From the NCBI RefSeq assembly GCF_000455325.1, contig NZ_HG322951.1, forward strand, positions 4,102,650-4,166,649: a stretch of 64,000 nucleotides of DNA, given 5' to 3'. Source of the stretch: Mycolicibacterium septicum DSM 44393. Lineage in GTDB: Bacteria; Actinomycetota; Actinomycetes; Mycobacteriales; Mycobacteriaceae. A model generated the notes under the pieces. The model made no database searches, was not told the DNA's origin, and was given only the letters and a program-made list of their open reading frames with translations. Of this stretch, positions 24,171-32,320 are shown piece after piece (the first letter of the stretch is position 1; the number at the start of each line of letters is the position of its first letter). The translations under genes and the position numbers were made by a program.

Positions 24171-25687
24171 CCCTTCTGCATGAGTTGATCTCGGCGGCGG
24201 CCGCCGGTGCGCCACAGCGCCGGGCCGTGGTGACCGACGACGGCGCCACCGCCACCTTCGCCGAGTTCGACCGCCAGATCCGTGGTGTCGCAGGCTGGGT
24301 GGCCGCCCGGACCGCTCCGGGTGACCGGGTGGCAGTGGTCGCCGACAACAGCGCCGCCTACGCGCAGCTGTATTACGCCGTGCCGCGCAGTGGACGCGTG
24401 CTGACGCTGATCAACCAGCGTCTCAGCCCGGCCGAGCAGGCCGCGCAGTTGTCCACCGCCGCGCCCTCCCTGTTGCTCGGCGACGAGCGTTATCTGTCGG
24501 CCCTGGCCGGCACCGGGGCTCCCGTCGAGCAGACAATCGCGTTCGAAGACGAGCGGTGGCGGACCGCGTCGGCGACCGATCTCCCCTGCCCTGACGTCAC
24601 GAACCCGGACGAGCCGGCCTGGCTGCTGTTCACCAGCGGGTCCACTGGGGTTCCGAAAGCTGTTGTGCACAGCCATCGTTCGATCCTCACGGCGGTCTGG
24701 GGCTCGGTCGAGGGCCGCTCCGTGCCGCCCGGCGGGGTGTACCTGCTGCCGTTCCCGATGTGTCACATCGCCGGATACAACATGCTGGTCCAGCATGCGG
24801 TGGCGGCCACAGTCGTCCTGTGCGCGCAGTTCCGCCCGGAGAGTTTCGCCCAGCTCGTCCGCACGCACGGGGTGACCTCGTGTTCGCTGGCGCCGACGAT
24901 GCTGCACTCGCTGCTCGGCCATCTGAACCGCACCGGGACCGACCTGCCCAGCCTCACGGCGATCGCCTACGGATCGGCCGCGATGCCGCTGGATCTGCTG
25001 CGCCGCGCGATCGAGATGCTCGGCGTGGACTTCCACCAGGGGTATGGGATGACCGAAACCGGTGGGAACATCACGTTTCTCGGGCCCGACGATCACCGCG
25101 CCGGGGCGGCCGACCGACCCGAGCTGCTCACCAGTGCCGGCTATCCGCACCGGGACGTCGAGATCGGTATCGCCGCGCCGTCCGGAGATCTGCTGCCGTC
25201 CGGGCTGGTCGGTGAGATCGTGGTGCGCGGCGCGCAGGTGACACCCGGCTACTGGCCCGGCGGTGTCAGTACCGAGAACGGTTGGCTGCACACCGGCGAC
25301 ATGGGCCGCACCGACCCCGACGGCCGGCTGTTCGTCGTCGACCGGCTCAAGGACATCATCGTCACCGGCGGCGAGAACGTGTCCTCCCGTGAAGTGGAGG
25401 ATGTGCTGTCCGGCCACCCAGCGGTGGACCAGGTGGCCGTGGTCGCGGTACCCGATGACTACTGGGGCGAGGCGGTGTGCGCGGTGGTCGTCCCGATGCC
25501 GGGACGCCGGCCGACCGCCGAAGAACTCGTCGACCACGTCCGGACAGAGATCGCGGGTTTCAAGCGACCACGGGTGGTGCTCTTCACCGAGGCGCTACCG
25601 CTGACCGGCAACGGGAAGGTCGCGAAGGACCGGGTTCGCGCCTTCGCTCGCGCTGCCGTCGACCGGGGCGGTACCCAGGACGCGTGA
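24167..25687 (+). CDS. AMP-dependent acid-CoA ligase (FadD-like)
   Basis: A 506-residue adenylate-forming enzyme. Motifs: LFTSGSTGVPKAVVHSHRS (A3), GYGMTETGG (A5), GWLHTGDMGR (A7), KDIIVTGGENVSSREVE (A8) and the catalytic Lys in LTGNGKVAKD (A10). This is the class-I acyl-CoA ligase layout used for fatty, aromatic or steroid-derived acids. It is coupled to the TetR gene by ATGA and so probably belongs to the same catabolic unit as the divergent P450 and mycofactocin SDR. The 3' end overlaps the convergent esterase gene by 93 bases. Confidence 0.87.
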   Translation: MTLLHELISAAAAGAPQRRAVVTDDGATATFAEFDRQIRGVAGWVAARTAPGDRVAVVADNSAAYAQLYYAVPRSGRVLTLINQRLSPAEQAAQLSTAAPSLLLGDERYLSALAGTGAPVEQTIAFEDERWRTASATDLPCPDVTNPDEPAWLLFTSGSTGVPKAVVHSHRSILTAVWGSVEGRSVPPGGVYLLPFPMCHIAGYNMLVQHAVAATVVLCAQFRPESFAQLVRTHGVTSCSLAPTMLHSLLGHLNRTGTDLPSLTAIAYGSAAMPLDLLRRAIEMLGVDFHQGYGMTETGGNITFLGPDDHRAGAADRPELLTSAGYPHRDVEIGIAAPSGDLLPSGLVGEIVVRGAQVTPGYWPGGVSTENGWLHTGDMGRTDPDGRLFVVDRLKDIIVTGGENVSSREVEDVLSGHPAVDQVAVVAVPDDYWGEAVCAVVVPMPGRRPTAEELVDHVRTEIAGFKRPRVVLFTEALPLTGNGKVAKDRVRAFARAAVDRGGTQDA

Positions 25688-26626
25688 CAGATCGGGCTTC
25701 ATCCGGCGCAGTTCCTCACCCCAGTAGCCCCAGCTGTGGATGCCGTCCGGAAAGTTGAACACCGCGTTGGTGCCGCCGGCGGCCCGGTACGCGTCGGCGA
25801 ACGCCCGGTTGGAGTCGATCGCGAACCCCTCCAGGAAGCCAAGACCACCGATCGGCGCATCCGGACTGGCCAGCGACGGATCCCGTGCCGTGCCGTTGCC
25901 GCAGTAGATCCAGACCCGGGTGCCGTTGGCGACCAACCGCCCCACATTGACCGTCGGATCGTTGCGGGCCCAGGCAGGATCCCCGGGCGGGCCCCACATC
26001 GCGTCCGGATTGAATCCGCCGTTCCAGTTCATGGCGATCCGGACCATTCCCGGCCATTGTGCGGCCGACAGGTTCAGAAAACCGGACAGCGCACCGGCGT
26101 AGACGAACCGCTGCGGGTGGTAGGCGGCCAGCACCAGGGCGGACGATCCGCCCATCGACAGCCCCACCACGGCGTTCCCGGTCGGTGCAACCTGCCGATT
26201 GGTGGCCAGCCAGCCCGGCAGCTCCTGGGTCAGAAAGGTCTCCCAGTTGTAGGTCCAGGTGCCGCCGTTGCCCACCGCGGGCGCGTACCAGTCGCTGTAG
26301 AAACTGGACTTGCCACCGACCGGCATGACCACCGAGATTCCGCTTCCGGCATACCAATCGAAGGCCGCGGTGTTGATGTCCCAGCCGTTGCGGTCGTCGC
26401 CGGCCTCCATGCTGTCGAGCAGGTACAGCGCATGCGAACCCGCCCCGCCGCCGAGAAACTCGACGCGGACATCACGCGCCATCGCAGCCGAGGGCACGGT
26501 GAGGATCTCGATCGGCGTATTGGAATAGGCGTGCACCACCGGCGCATCGAGTCCGCCGACGAGAACCGGCGTCAAAACAGCGGCCACCACGGCGAGGAGC
26601 CGTCTCGTGCCCGCTCCGATCGTCAT
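25595..26626 (-). CDS. Antigen 85-family alpha/beta hydrolase (mycolyltransferase or esterase)
   Basis: A 343-residue secreted protein of the esterase D/antigen 85 family. The signal peptide ends near DAPVVHA-YS. The nucleophile motif GLSMGGSSALVLAAYHP, the substrate-pocket region ALSGFLNLS and the catalytic His in DGIHSWGYWGEEL match Ag85, which moves mycolic acids between trehalose esters and the arabinogalactan. The usual mycobacterial ending with a His-Trp-x-Tyr-Trp core is present. A GTG at 26629 directly precedes ATG 26626; the ATG has the better spacing to GGGG. It may be a paralogue with broader esterase or acyltransferase activity. Confidence 0.85.
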   Translation of the reverse strand: MTIGAGTRRLLAVVAAVLTPVLVGGLDAPVVHAYSNTPIEILTVPSAAMARDVRVEFLGGGAGSHALYLLDSMEAGDDRNGWDINTAAFDWYAGSGISVVMPVGGKSSFYSDWYAPAVGNGGTWTYNWETFLTQELPGWLATNRQVAPTGNAVVGLSMGGSSALVLAAYHPQRFVYAGALSGFLNLSAAQWPGMVRIAMNWNGGFNPDAMWGPPGDPAWARNDPTVNVGRLVANGTRVWIYCGNGTARDPSLASPDAPIGGLGFLEGFAIDSNRAFADAYRAAGGTNAVFNFPDGIHSWGYWGEELRRMKPDLSRVLGTAPVDGSASEGANPVLRDLPVAGQR

Positions 26627-26779
26627 CACTGCCCCATCTCTGGCGCACTGTCACTCGGGACGGTCGCGGCCTACCCCTCGAACGGCCCCGACACAGCGGA
26701 CAATACGCCCGGTACGAGCGTTTTCCAGGTTTTCCGAGAAATGCCCGGCAAATTTAACGGCGCGTCAACACAATCGCCG

Positions 26780-26806
26780 TTGACGGGCCTGTAACAGTGC
26801 TAGCGT
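26780..26806 (+). promoter_or_regulatory. Promoter of the DyP operon
   Basis: TTGACG (26780-26785) and TAGCGT (26801-26806, TAnnnT) are spaced by 15 bases, slightly short of ideal. Transcription would start near 26813, which excludes the GTG at 26797 as a start codon and supports the TTG at 26842. Confidence 0.5.
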
Positions 26807-26841
26807 TCCGCGTTATCCGAGAGCGCATAGGGGGCCCCAAA

Positions 26842-27402
26842 TTGACTGCCACCGAACCTGTCTGGAGCAAGCCGGCCGCCATGGCCCTCCCGCCGGAAGG
26901 CTATTTCGAACTCGAGCCGGGCCGCTACGGACCCACCTACCCGAGAACCCCTGCCTGCCACGGCTTTTCCATCATCGCGAAGGTGAAAGAAGGCCGCGAA
27001 GACGCGGTGCGGGCATACGGAAAACAGATCGAGGAGGCGATCGCGGGCAGCCCGGACGTATTGGCGCCGCTGCGGCTGCATTATTTGCGTTGGGTACTTT
27101 TCGACGTCGGCTCGGGACTGCATTTCCAATATCAGGGCATCTTCGACACCGACTTCGACAAGTACACCGAGGACGCGGTGCAATTGTTCAGTGCCACCGG
27201 CATCACCACTGTCTTCACCAATCTGGAGGGGTTCCCCGAGGACTGGAAGGAAAACCCCCAGGCGTTCATCGAGTTCGTCCGGGCCCACCAGGTCCCGAGT
27301 TTCCTGGAGTACGGCGAGTACCCGTACGTGACCGCCGACGAGATCAAGAAGGCACTGCGGCTCAAGGCCGCCTTCTCCACCATGCTCGATCAGATGCAGT
27401 AG
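26842..27402 (+). CDS. Conserved protein of unknown function, first gene of the DyP operon
   Basis: A 186-residue cytoplasmic protein. After a Pro-rich start it has HGFSIIAKVKEGREDAVRAY and later FQYQGIFDTDFDKYTEDAVQ, an alternation of strands and helices typical of a ferredoxin-like alpha/beta-barrel half, the same fold class as DyP peroxidase domains. No heme-ligand motif is seen. The TTG at 26842 is preferred because AGGGGG precedes it and upstream codons fall inside the promoter; ATG 26881 is the alternative. It lies 6 bases before the peroxidase gene. I infer a partner or substrate-binding subunit for the peroxidase. Confidence 0.68.
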   Translation: MTATEPVWSKPAAMALPPEGYFELEPGRYGPTYPRTPACHGFSIIAKVKEGREDAVRAYGKQIEEAIAGSPDVLAPLRLHYLRWVLFDVGSGLHFQYQGIFDTDFDKYTEDAVQLFSATGITTVFTNLEGFPEDWKENPQAFIEFVRAHQVPSFLEYGEYPYVTADEIKKALRLKAAFSTMLDQMQ

Positions 27403-27408
27403 CCGGCC

Positions 27409-28740
27409 GTGCTCGAGTTCGACGAGATCCAGCACATCCTGTTGACTCGCACCCCGGCCATCACCGGGCGCTACGAGTTCCTGACCTTCGACACCCCGGA
27501 GGGCGGCCGGGCGTGGCTCACCGAGCTGCTGGACAAGGTGTCCTCGGCCGCCGAAGCGGTATCCACCATGGACGAATCCGACCGCTGGGTCACGTTGGCG
27601 TTCACCTGGTCCGGACTGCGGGCACTCGGTGTCGGCGAAGAGTCGCTGGCGAGCTTCCCGGCGGCGTTCCGGGAGGGCATGGCGCAGCGTGCCACGATCC
27701 TCGGGGACACCGGTGAGGCCGCGCCCGAACACTGGTTGGGCGGACTTGCCGGTGAGGATCTCCATGCGATCGCGATCCTGTTCTCGCGCACCGACGAGCA
27801 GTGCCTGCGCTCCATCGAGGAGCACGACAAACTGCTCGACAGAACCGCCGGGGTGCGCAGCCTGTCCTATCTGGACCTGAACGCGACGCCGCCGTTCAAC
27901 TACGCACACGATCACTTCGGGTTCCGTGACCGGTTGTCCCAGCCGGTGATGAAGGGTTCCGGGGAAGAGCCGACACCAGGTTCGGGCGACCCGCTGGAGC
28001 CCGGCGAGTTCATCCTCGGCTATCCCGACGAGGACGGATCTGTCCCCAATCTTCCACAACCGGAGGTACTTTCGCGCAACGGCAGCTATATGGCCTACCG
28101 CCGGCTGGAGGAACACGTCACGCTGTTCCGGGACTACATCCGTGAGCGGTCGGATTCGCCGGAAGCCGAGGAACTACTGGCGGCGAAGTTCATGGGCCGG
28201 TGGCGCAGCGGCGCTCCCCTGGTGCTGGCACCCGACCACGACGATCCCGAGCTGGGCGCGGATCCCATGCGCAACAACGATTTCAACTACAAGGAGATGG
28301 ACCCCTTCGGCTACGCCTGTCCCCTGGGGTCGCATGCGCGCCGGCTCAATCCACGCGACACCGCGCACTACATGAACCGGCGGCGAATGATCCGGCGCGG
28401 CGCCACCTACGGTCCGGCCCTGCCGGACGGCGCACCCGACGACGGAGCGGACCGGGGTATCGCGGCGTTCATCATCTGCGCCGACCTGGTGCGTCAGTTC
28501 GAGTTCGCGCAGAACGTCTGGATCAACGACAAGACGTTCCACGAGCTGGGCAACGAGCACGACCCCATTTGCGGCACGCAGGACGGAACCATGGACTTCA
28601 CCGTCCCCAAACGGCCGATACGTAAGGTACACAAGGGGATTCCTGCTTTCACCACACTTCGGGGTGGTGCGTATTTCTTCCTGCCGGGCATGTCGGGACT
28701 GCGCTACCTGGCCACCGGTGGCGGAGAGGCGGCCTCATGA
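27409..28740 (+). CDS. DyP-type heme peroxidase
   Basis: A 443-residue dye-decolourising peroxidase. The distal GxxD motif appears as GFRDRLSQP, with the catalytic Asp kept but the usual following Gly replaced by Arg. The proximal heme region CPLGSHARRLNPRD supplies the His ligand, and the C-terminal heme-pocket motif FFLPGMSGLRY follows. DyP enzymes use H2O2 to oxidise phenols and dyes. There is no Tat signal and no encapsulin gene nearby or obvious encapsulin-targeting tail, so this is not the classic encapsulated mycobacterial DyP. Start is GTG. The stop overlaps the next gene by ATGA. Confidence 0.88.
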   Translation: MLEFDEIQHILLTRTPAITGRYEFLTFDTPEGGRAWLTELLDKVSSAAEAVSTMDESDRWVTLAFTWSGLRALGVGEESLASFPAAFREGMAQRATILGDTGEAAPEHWLGGLAGEDLHAIAILFSRTDEQCLRSIEEHDKLLDRTAGVRSLSYLDLNATPPFNYAHDHFGFRDRLSQPVMKGSGEEPTPGSGDPLEPGEFILGYPDEDGSVPNLPQPEVLSRNGSYMAYRRLEEHVTLFRDYIRERSDSPEAEELLAAKFMGRWRSGAPLVLAPDHDDPELGADPMRNNDFNYKEMDPFGYACPLGSHARRLNPRDTAHYMNRRRMIRRGATYGPALPDGAPDDGADRGIAAFIICADLVRQFEFAQNVWINDKTFHELGNEHDPICGTQDGTMDFTVPKRPIRKVHKGIPAFTTLRGGAYFFLPGMSGLRYLATGGGEAAS

Positions 28741-29741
28741 CCGGTGCCCGCACGTACAACCAGACCCACATTCCCCGCCCTCACGACGGGCGCCGCCGGA
28801 TCAGCATCTACTGGACCTGGAGCTACCCGTGGGAAGCCCAACGCGATCCGGCGGCCATGGAGAACCGGTTCTCCACCATGACCGAGGTCCGCAACGTGCT
28901 GTGGCCGTCATACGAGACGCCCGAGTACGACGCCGCCTCCTTCCTGCAGGGCATCGCAGGCACGCTGGAGTTGTTCCACCGTTCGACGCTGGCCTTCCAG
29001 GAATTGGCGGGTGAGGTCACCGGGCATCCGGTGGCCGTGTTCCAGCGAATCGATCAAGCCGGCTACCGGCTCCCGATCGACGAGCGGGTTCTCGATGACT
29101 GCGACACCCTGATGGTGTTCGGCCTCGACCACATCCTGTCCGAACAAGAAACCGACCCGGCGGAGATCGCGGCGATCCGGCGCTGGCTTCAGCGCGAGGG
29201 CACCTGCCTGCTACTGGCACCGCACCACGACGTCGGCGACACCGACGACTTCGCCCGGCGCCAGGTCGAGTACCTGCATCACGGCGATCCGCTGGTGCCA
29301 CGGCAACAACGCTTCGGGCAGTACACCCGTTCGCTGATGGCGGCGCTCGAGGTCCCGGTGCACAACGTATGGGGGCTACGTCCGGCCGTCGTCGAGGGCA
29401 CCACCGAGATCGCACCGCTGACCGCACTACGCGATCTGGACTCCCCCGGGTTGCTCGCCGACGTCAGCACGTTCAATTTCCATCCGCACCTGCCGCACTA
29501 CGAACTGACCGCACCGGAAAGCGACGCATTGCGGGTGCTGGGGCGCCAGCTCGTCGACCCCACCCGGCCGCATCCGTTCACCGAGGCGGGCAACGCCGAG
29601 TTCAACGCGCTGATCTGGATGCCCCCGACGTCCGGCCGGGCCGGCGACATCGTCCTGGTCGATTCCACCAATTTCACGACGTTGTTCGGCGGCACGGACA
29701 GTCTCAGGCACTTCTGGAACAACCTGGCGACGATGGGTTGA
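28737..29741 (+). CDS. Conserved protein of unknown function with a glutamine amidotransferase-like fold, DyP operon
   Basis: A 334-residue protein coupled to the DyP gene by ATGA. The central part, CDTLMVFGLDHIL then AAIRRWLQREGTCLLLAPHH, reads like the alpha/beta sandwich of ThuA or class-I amidotransferase-like domains, in which a helix and strand precede the nucleophile elbow, but no Cys nucleophile is present. His is frequent (HHDVGD, HHGD, HPHLPHYEL), which could bind metal. The N-terminus is basic and aromatic (RRRISIYWTWSYPWE). The fold call is inference and the function unknown. Its job is presumably tied to the peroxidase. Confidence 0.6.
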   Translation: MTGARTYNQTHIPRPHDGRRRISIYWTWSYPWEAQRDPAAMENRFSTMTEVRNVLWPSYETPEYDAASFLQGIAGTLELFHRSTLAFQELAGEVTGHPVAVFQRIDQAGYRLPIDERVLDDCDTLMVFGLDHILSEQETDPAEIAAIRRWLQREGTCLLLAPHHDVGDTDDFARRQVEYLHHGDPLVPRQQRFGQYTRSLMAALEVPVHNVWGLRPAVVEGTTEIAPLTALRDLDSPGLLADVSTFNFHPHLPHYELTAPESDALRVLGRQLVDPTRPHPFTEAGNAEFNALIWMPPTSGRAGDIVLVDSTNFTTLFGGTDSLRHFWNNLATMG

Positions 29742-29748
29742 CCCCGCG

Positions 29749-30839
29749 CTACGGCATCGCGGCGAGCAGCCATCCGCTGATGGGATCAGGCGGAGGTACG
29801 GGGCAACTGCGGGAGCCGGCAGAGGCGCGGGGGCCAGTGCCGGGGCGGGTACCGACAAGGGAGCGGGGGCCGACGCGGGGCCCGGCGACGGATCGGCCGC
29901 GATGTGGGCCTCGGCGGCAGAAAGTTGCGGCTGGACAGCCGGCAGATGCGCGGCGGGGACTCCGGCCGACTGCTGCGTCGGCATGTTCGACGCGACCGGC
30001 GCCTGCGCCGGAACTGCCATCTGAACCACTGGAACCGCTTGGGGCACAGCGGTTTGCACCACGGCTACCGGCTGCGCGAGTGGCACCGGAGCAACCGGCT
30101 CGGCGGGCGTCACGTGTGCGGCCACGACCGGTTCCACCGGTTGCTCGACCGGTACCCGTTCGGCCCGCTCGGCGACCTGCACCTGGACGGGCTCCTCGGT
30201 TGGCAGCATCGTCACCGCGCGTTCCGACAGTCGGGGTGCGGCGACGGTGACCAGCCGCGGAGCCGGGGCCGCCGCGGCGATGTCCCCCTCGTCGCCGGCC
30301 GGGATCGGTGCGGGTGCGGTGAACTGCGAGCCGACCGTCAGCATGCCCGCCGCAACCGTCGCCGCGGCGGCGGCCACCACCCGTGCCGCCCGGTGCTTGC
30401 ACGGGGCAGGCGGGCGGTAGCGGGGCAGTCTGGATGTCGCGGCGACCGCGTTGGTCGCGACAGCTCGTGCGGCGGCCTGGGCGTCGCGCACCTGCGCTTC
30501 ATCCTCGTCCAGGTCGTCGGCGCCGGCCTGTCCGGAAACCACGCGCACGTCGTCGAATCCCGCGGCGGCAAGAAGGTCGAGAAGTTCGGGCAGGTGGTCG
30601 CCGGTATCGGCGGAGTCGGGCCCGTGCCAGGTCACGCCGATCGCGGCCACGTCCTGGCCGCTGGTCGCCGCGATGGCCTGCGCACTGCGGGCAGCGGCAG
30701 CGACGCGGTCGGCCAGCTGATCGGAGGCGTCGACCTCGAATGCGTCGTCATCGAGCGCGGTGACATCCGTCGAGCGGCCGTCGACCAGCGCCCAGGCGAT
30801 GCGGTGCGAAGTCACCGACAGCCCCAGCACTGTCTTCAC
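29749..30839 (-). CDS. Actin-fold N-terminal, Pro/Ala-rich C-terminal mycobacterial protein (DUF7159-like), apparent C-terminal frameshift
   Basis: The first 130 residues, starting KTVLGLSVTSHRIAWALVDG with later VAAIGVTWHGPDS and a Gly-rich segment, resemble the first subdomain of an actin/Hsp70-type ATPase and match a family I recall as DUF7159. A single membrane segment follows the basic CKHRAARVVAAAAATVAAGM, then about 170 residues of Pro/Ala/Val/Gln repeats. As sequenced the frame runs on to 29427, antisense to the DyP operon. One extra C in the C4 run at 29800-29803 would instead give the natural ending VPPPDPISGWLLAAMP and a stop at 29749. GTG at 30839 is the start. Function unknown. 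Confidence 0.65.
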
Positions 30840-30959
30840 CCCTGCGACCTCGATTCCCCTCGGCTGACACCCGACCGCGACGAGCGTAAGTCGCCCCGGC
30901 CGCATCGGCATCTCGGAGGAGAGATCGGTAACCGCCCGGGCACCGAGAATTCATCTGGG

Positions 30960-31463
30960 TCAGGTCGCGGGCTCCCCGGCCACACCGGCGATCAGCAGCC
31001 GGTGTGCTGCCGAGTCGCCGTTGAGCAGGCGGCTGGACCGCCGGGTGATCTGCCATCGCCCGTCCATGCGGGCCAGTTCGAAGTGATTGGCCGTGGCCCG
31101 CCACACCACATACTCGCCGCTCCCGTCGTCGGGGGTTTCGCGGCGGAGGAGCACCAGCGACTCACACACCGCCACCGCGGCATCGCCGTCGACGGTGACC
31201 ACGGCGGGCCCGAGAAAGTGACTGCAGCCCGTGGCCACCAGGGCGCGGTGGGATGTCGAGCTGACCATCGCGTGAACGTCTGCCCGGCCGGCCATCGCCC
31301 AGCCCTCGACCTCATAGCGGCCGTCGGTCGCCCACAGCGCAGCTGTCCCGTCGGCGTCGGCGGCGTCCACCAGCGGGCCGTAGGACGCGATCAACCGGGC
31401 GATGTCGCGTTCGTCCTCGAGTCGGCGCAGCCGCGCCTCGAGCGCAGCCAGCTCGGATGTCAT
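30960..31463 (-). CDS. SnoaL/NTF2-like domain protein
   Basis: A 167-residue NTF2-fold protein of the SnoaL_4 type: an N-terminal helix pair with RDIARLIASYGPLVDAADAD, then TAALWATDGRYEVEGW, and strands with the typical HFLGPAVVTVDGDAA. This group includes hydroxylating-dioxygenase small subunits and steroid isomerase-like dehydratases. ATG at 31463 overlaps the stop of the preceding SDR by ATGA, so the two are coupled and probably act on one substrate. Confidence 0.78.
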   Translation of the reverse strand: MTSELAALEARLRRLEDERDIARLIASYGPLVDAADADGTAALWATDGRYEVEGWAMAGRADVHAMVSSTSHRALVATGCSHFLGPAVVTVDGDAAVAVCESLVLLRRETPDDGSGEYVVWRATANHFELARMDGRWQITRRSSRLLNGDSAAHRLLIAGVAGEPAT

Positions 31464-32260
31464 TGCGGCGCCCGCTGATTGATCAGGTTGCGGATCGCGG
31501 CGTCGGACTTGAGCACCACCTGCGCCCGGTCCGGCGCACTGTTCATCTCGGCGCGTCTGGCGTTGCCGCCAGCCACGTGCACCGGCCCCGCACCGAGGTG
31601 GTCCAGCCCCTCGCGCGCGACGTCGGCCGGATCGTTGATCCGCATTCCCGGTGCCTCGAAGTTCAGGCCGGCGCGTTCCATCGCCGGGGTACGGGTCACG
31701 CCGAGCACCAGCTCCAGCACATCGACGTCGTATTCGCGCAACTCCAGCCACAGGCTCTCCGCGAACAGCCGGCCGTACGCCTTCACCCCGCCATAGACGG
31801 TGTGCCGCATCGACCCCGCGTAGCCCGCCAGTGACCCCACCAGCAGGATGCCGCCCCGGCGTCGTGCGGCCATCGGCCTGCCGAAGTGCTGGACCAGCTC
31901 CATCATCCTGGTGATGTTGAGGTCGACGACCTTCTGGAAATCGGCCAGCGGCGCATCCAGGAAGCGTTCGCTGCAGGTATTGGCCCCGGCGTTGTAGATC
32001 AGCAGGCCGATCTCCAGGTCGGCGGTCGCCTCGGCGATCTGCGCGGTCGACGCATCGTCCACCAGATCCACCGCCACGGTGCGCACCTGCACACCCAGGT
32101 CCCGGCAGCGCTGCGCGGTGACCTCCAGCGGACCGGCTTTACGCGCCAGCAGGACCAGGTTGAACCCGTCTTCGGCGAGCATCCGGGCGAACTCCGCGCC
32201 GACCCCCTCGGAGCCTCCGGCGATTACGGCCCACGGCCCGTATTTGGCAAGGTCGGTCAT
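31460..32260 (-). CDS. Short-chain dehydrogenase/reductase
   Basis: A 266-residue SDR with the cofactor motif AGGSEGVGAEFA, YNAGAN, the Ser in GSLAGYAGS and the catalytic YGGVKAYG (Y-x3-K). The start ALAKYGPWAVI-type N-terminus and late TPAMERAGL resemble the DltE/3-oxoacyl reductase-like group. It is first in a two-gene operon with the NTF2-like gene and diverges from another SDR 60 bases away. Lipid or steroid oxidoreduction is likely; the direction and substrate are unknown. Confidence 0.82.
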   Translation of the reverse strand: MTDLAKYGPWAVIAGGSEGVGAEFARMLAEDGFNLVLLARKAGPLEVTAQRCRDLGVQVRTVAVDLVDDASTAQIAEATADLEIGLLIYNAGANTCSERFLDAPLADFQKVVDLNITRMMELVQHFGRPMAARRRGGILLVGSLAGYAGSMRHTVYGGVKAYGRLFAESLWLELREYDVDVLELVLGVTRTPAMERAGLNFEAPGMRINDPADVAREGLDHLGAGPVHVAGGNARRAEMNSAPDRAQVVLKSDAAIRNLINQRAPQ

Positions 32261-32320
32261 GTCTCGGATGCTATCTTTGGCCGCCGGGCCGGCCCACGAT
32301 CGGGCCGCAAGGAGGCGATC

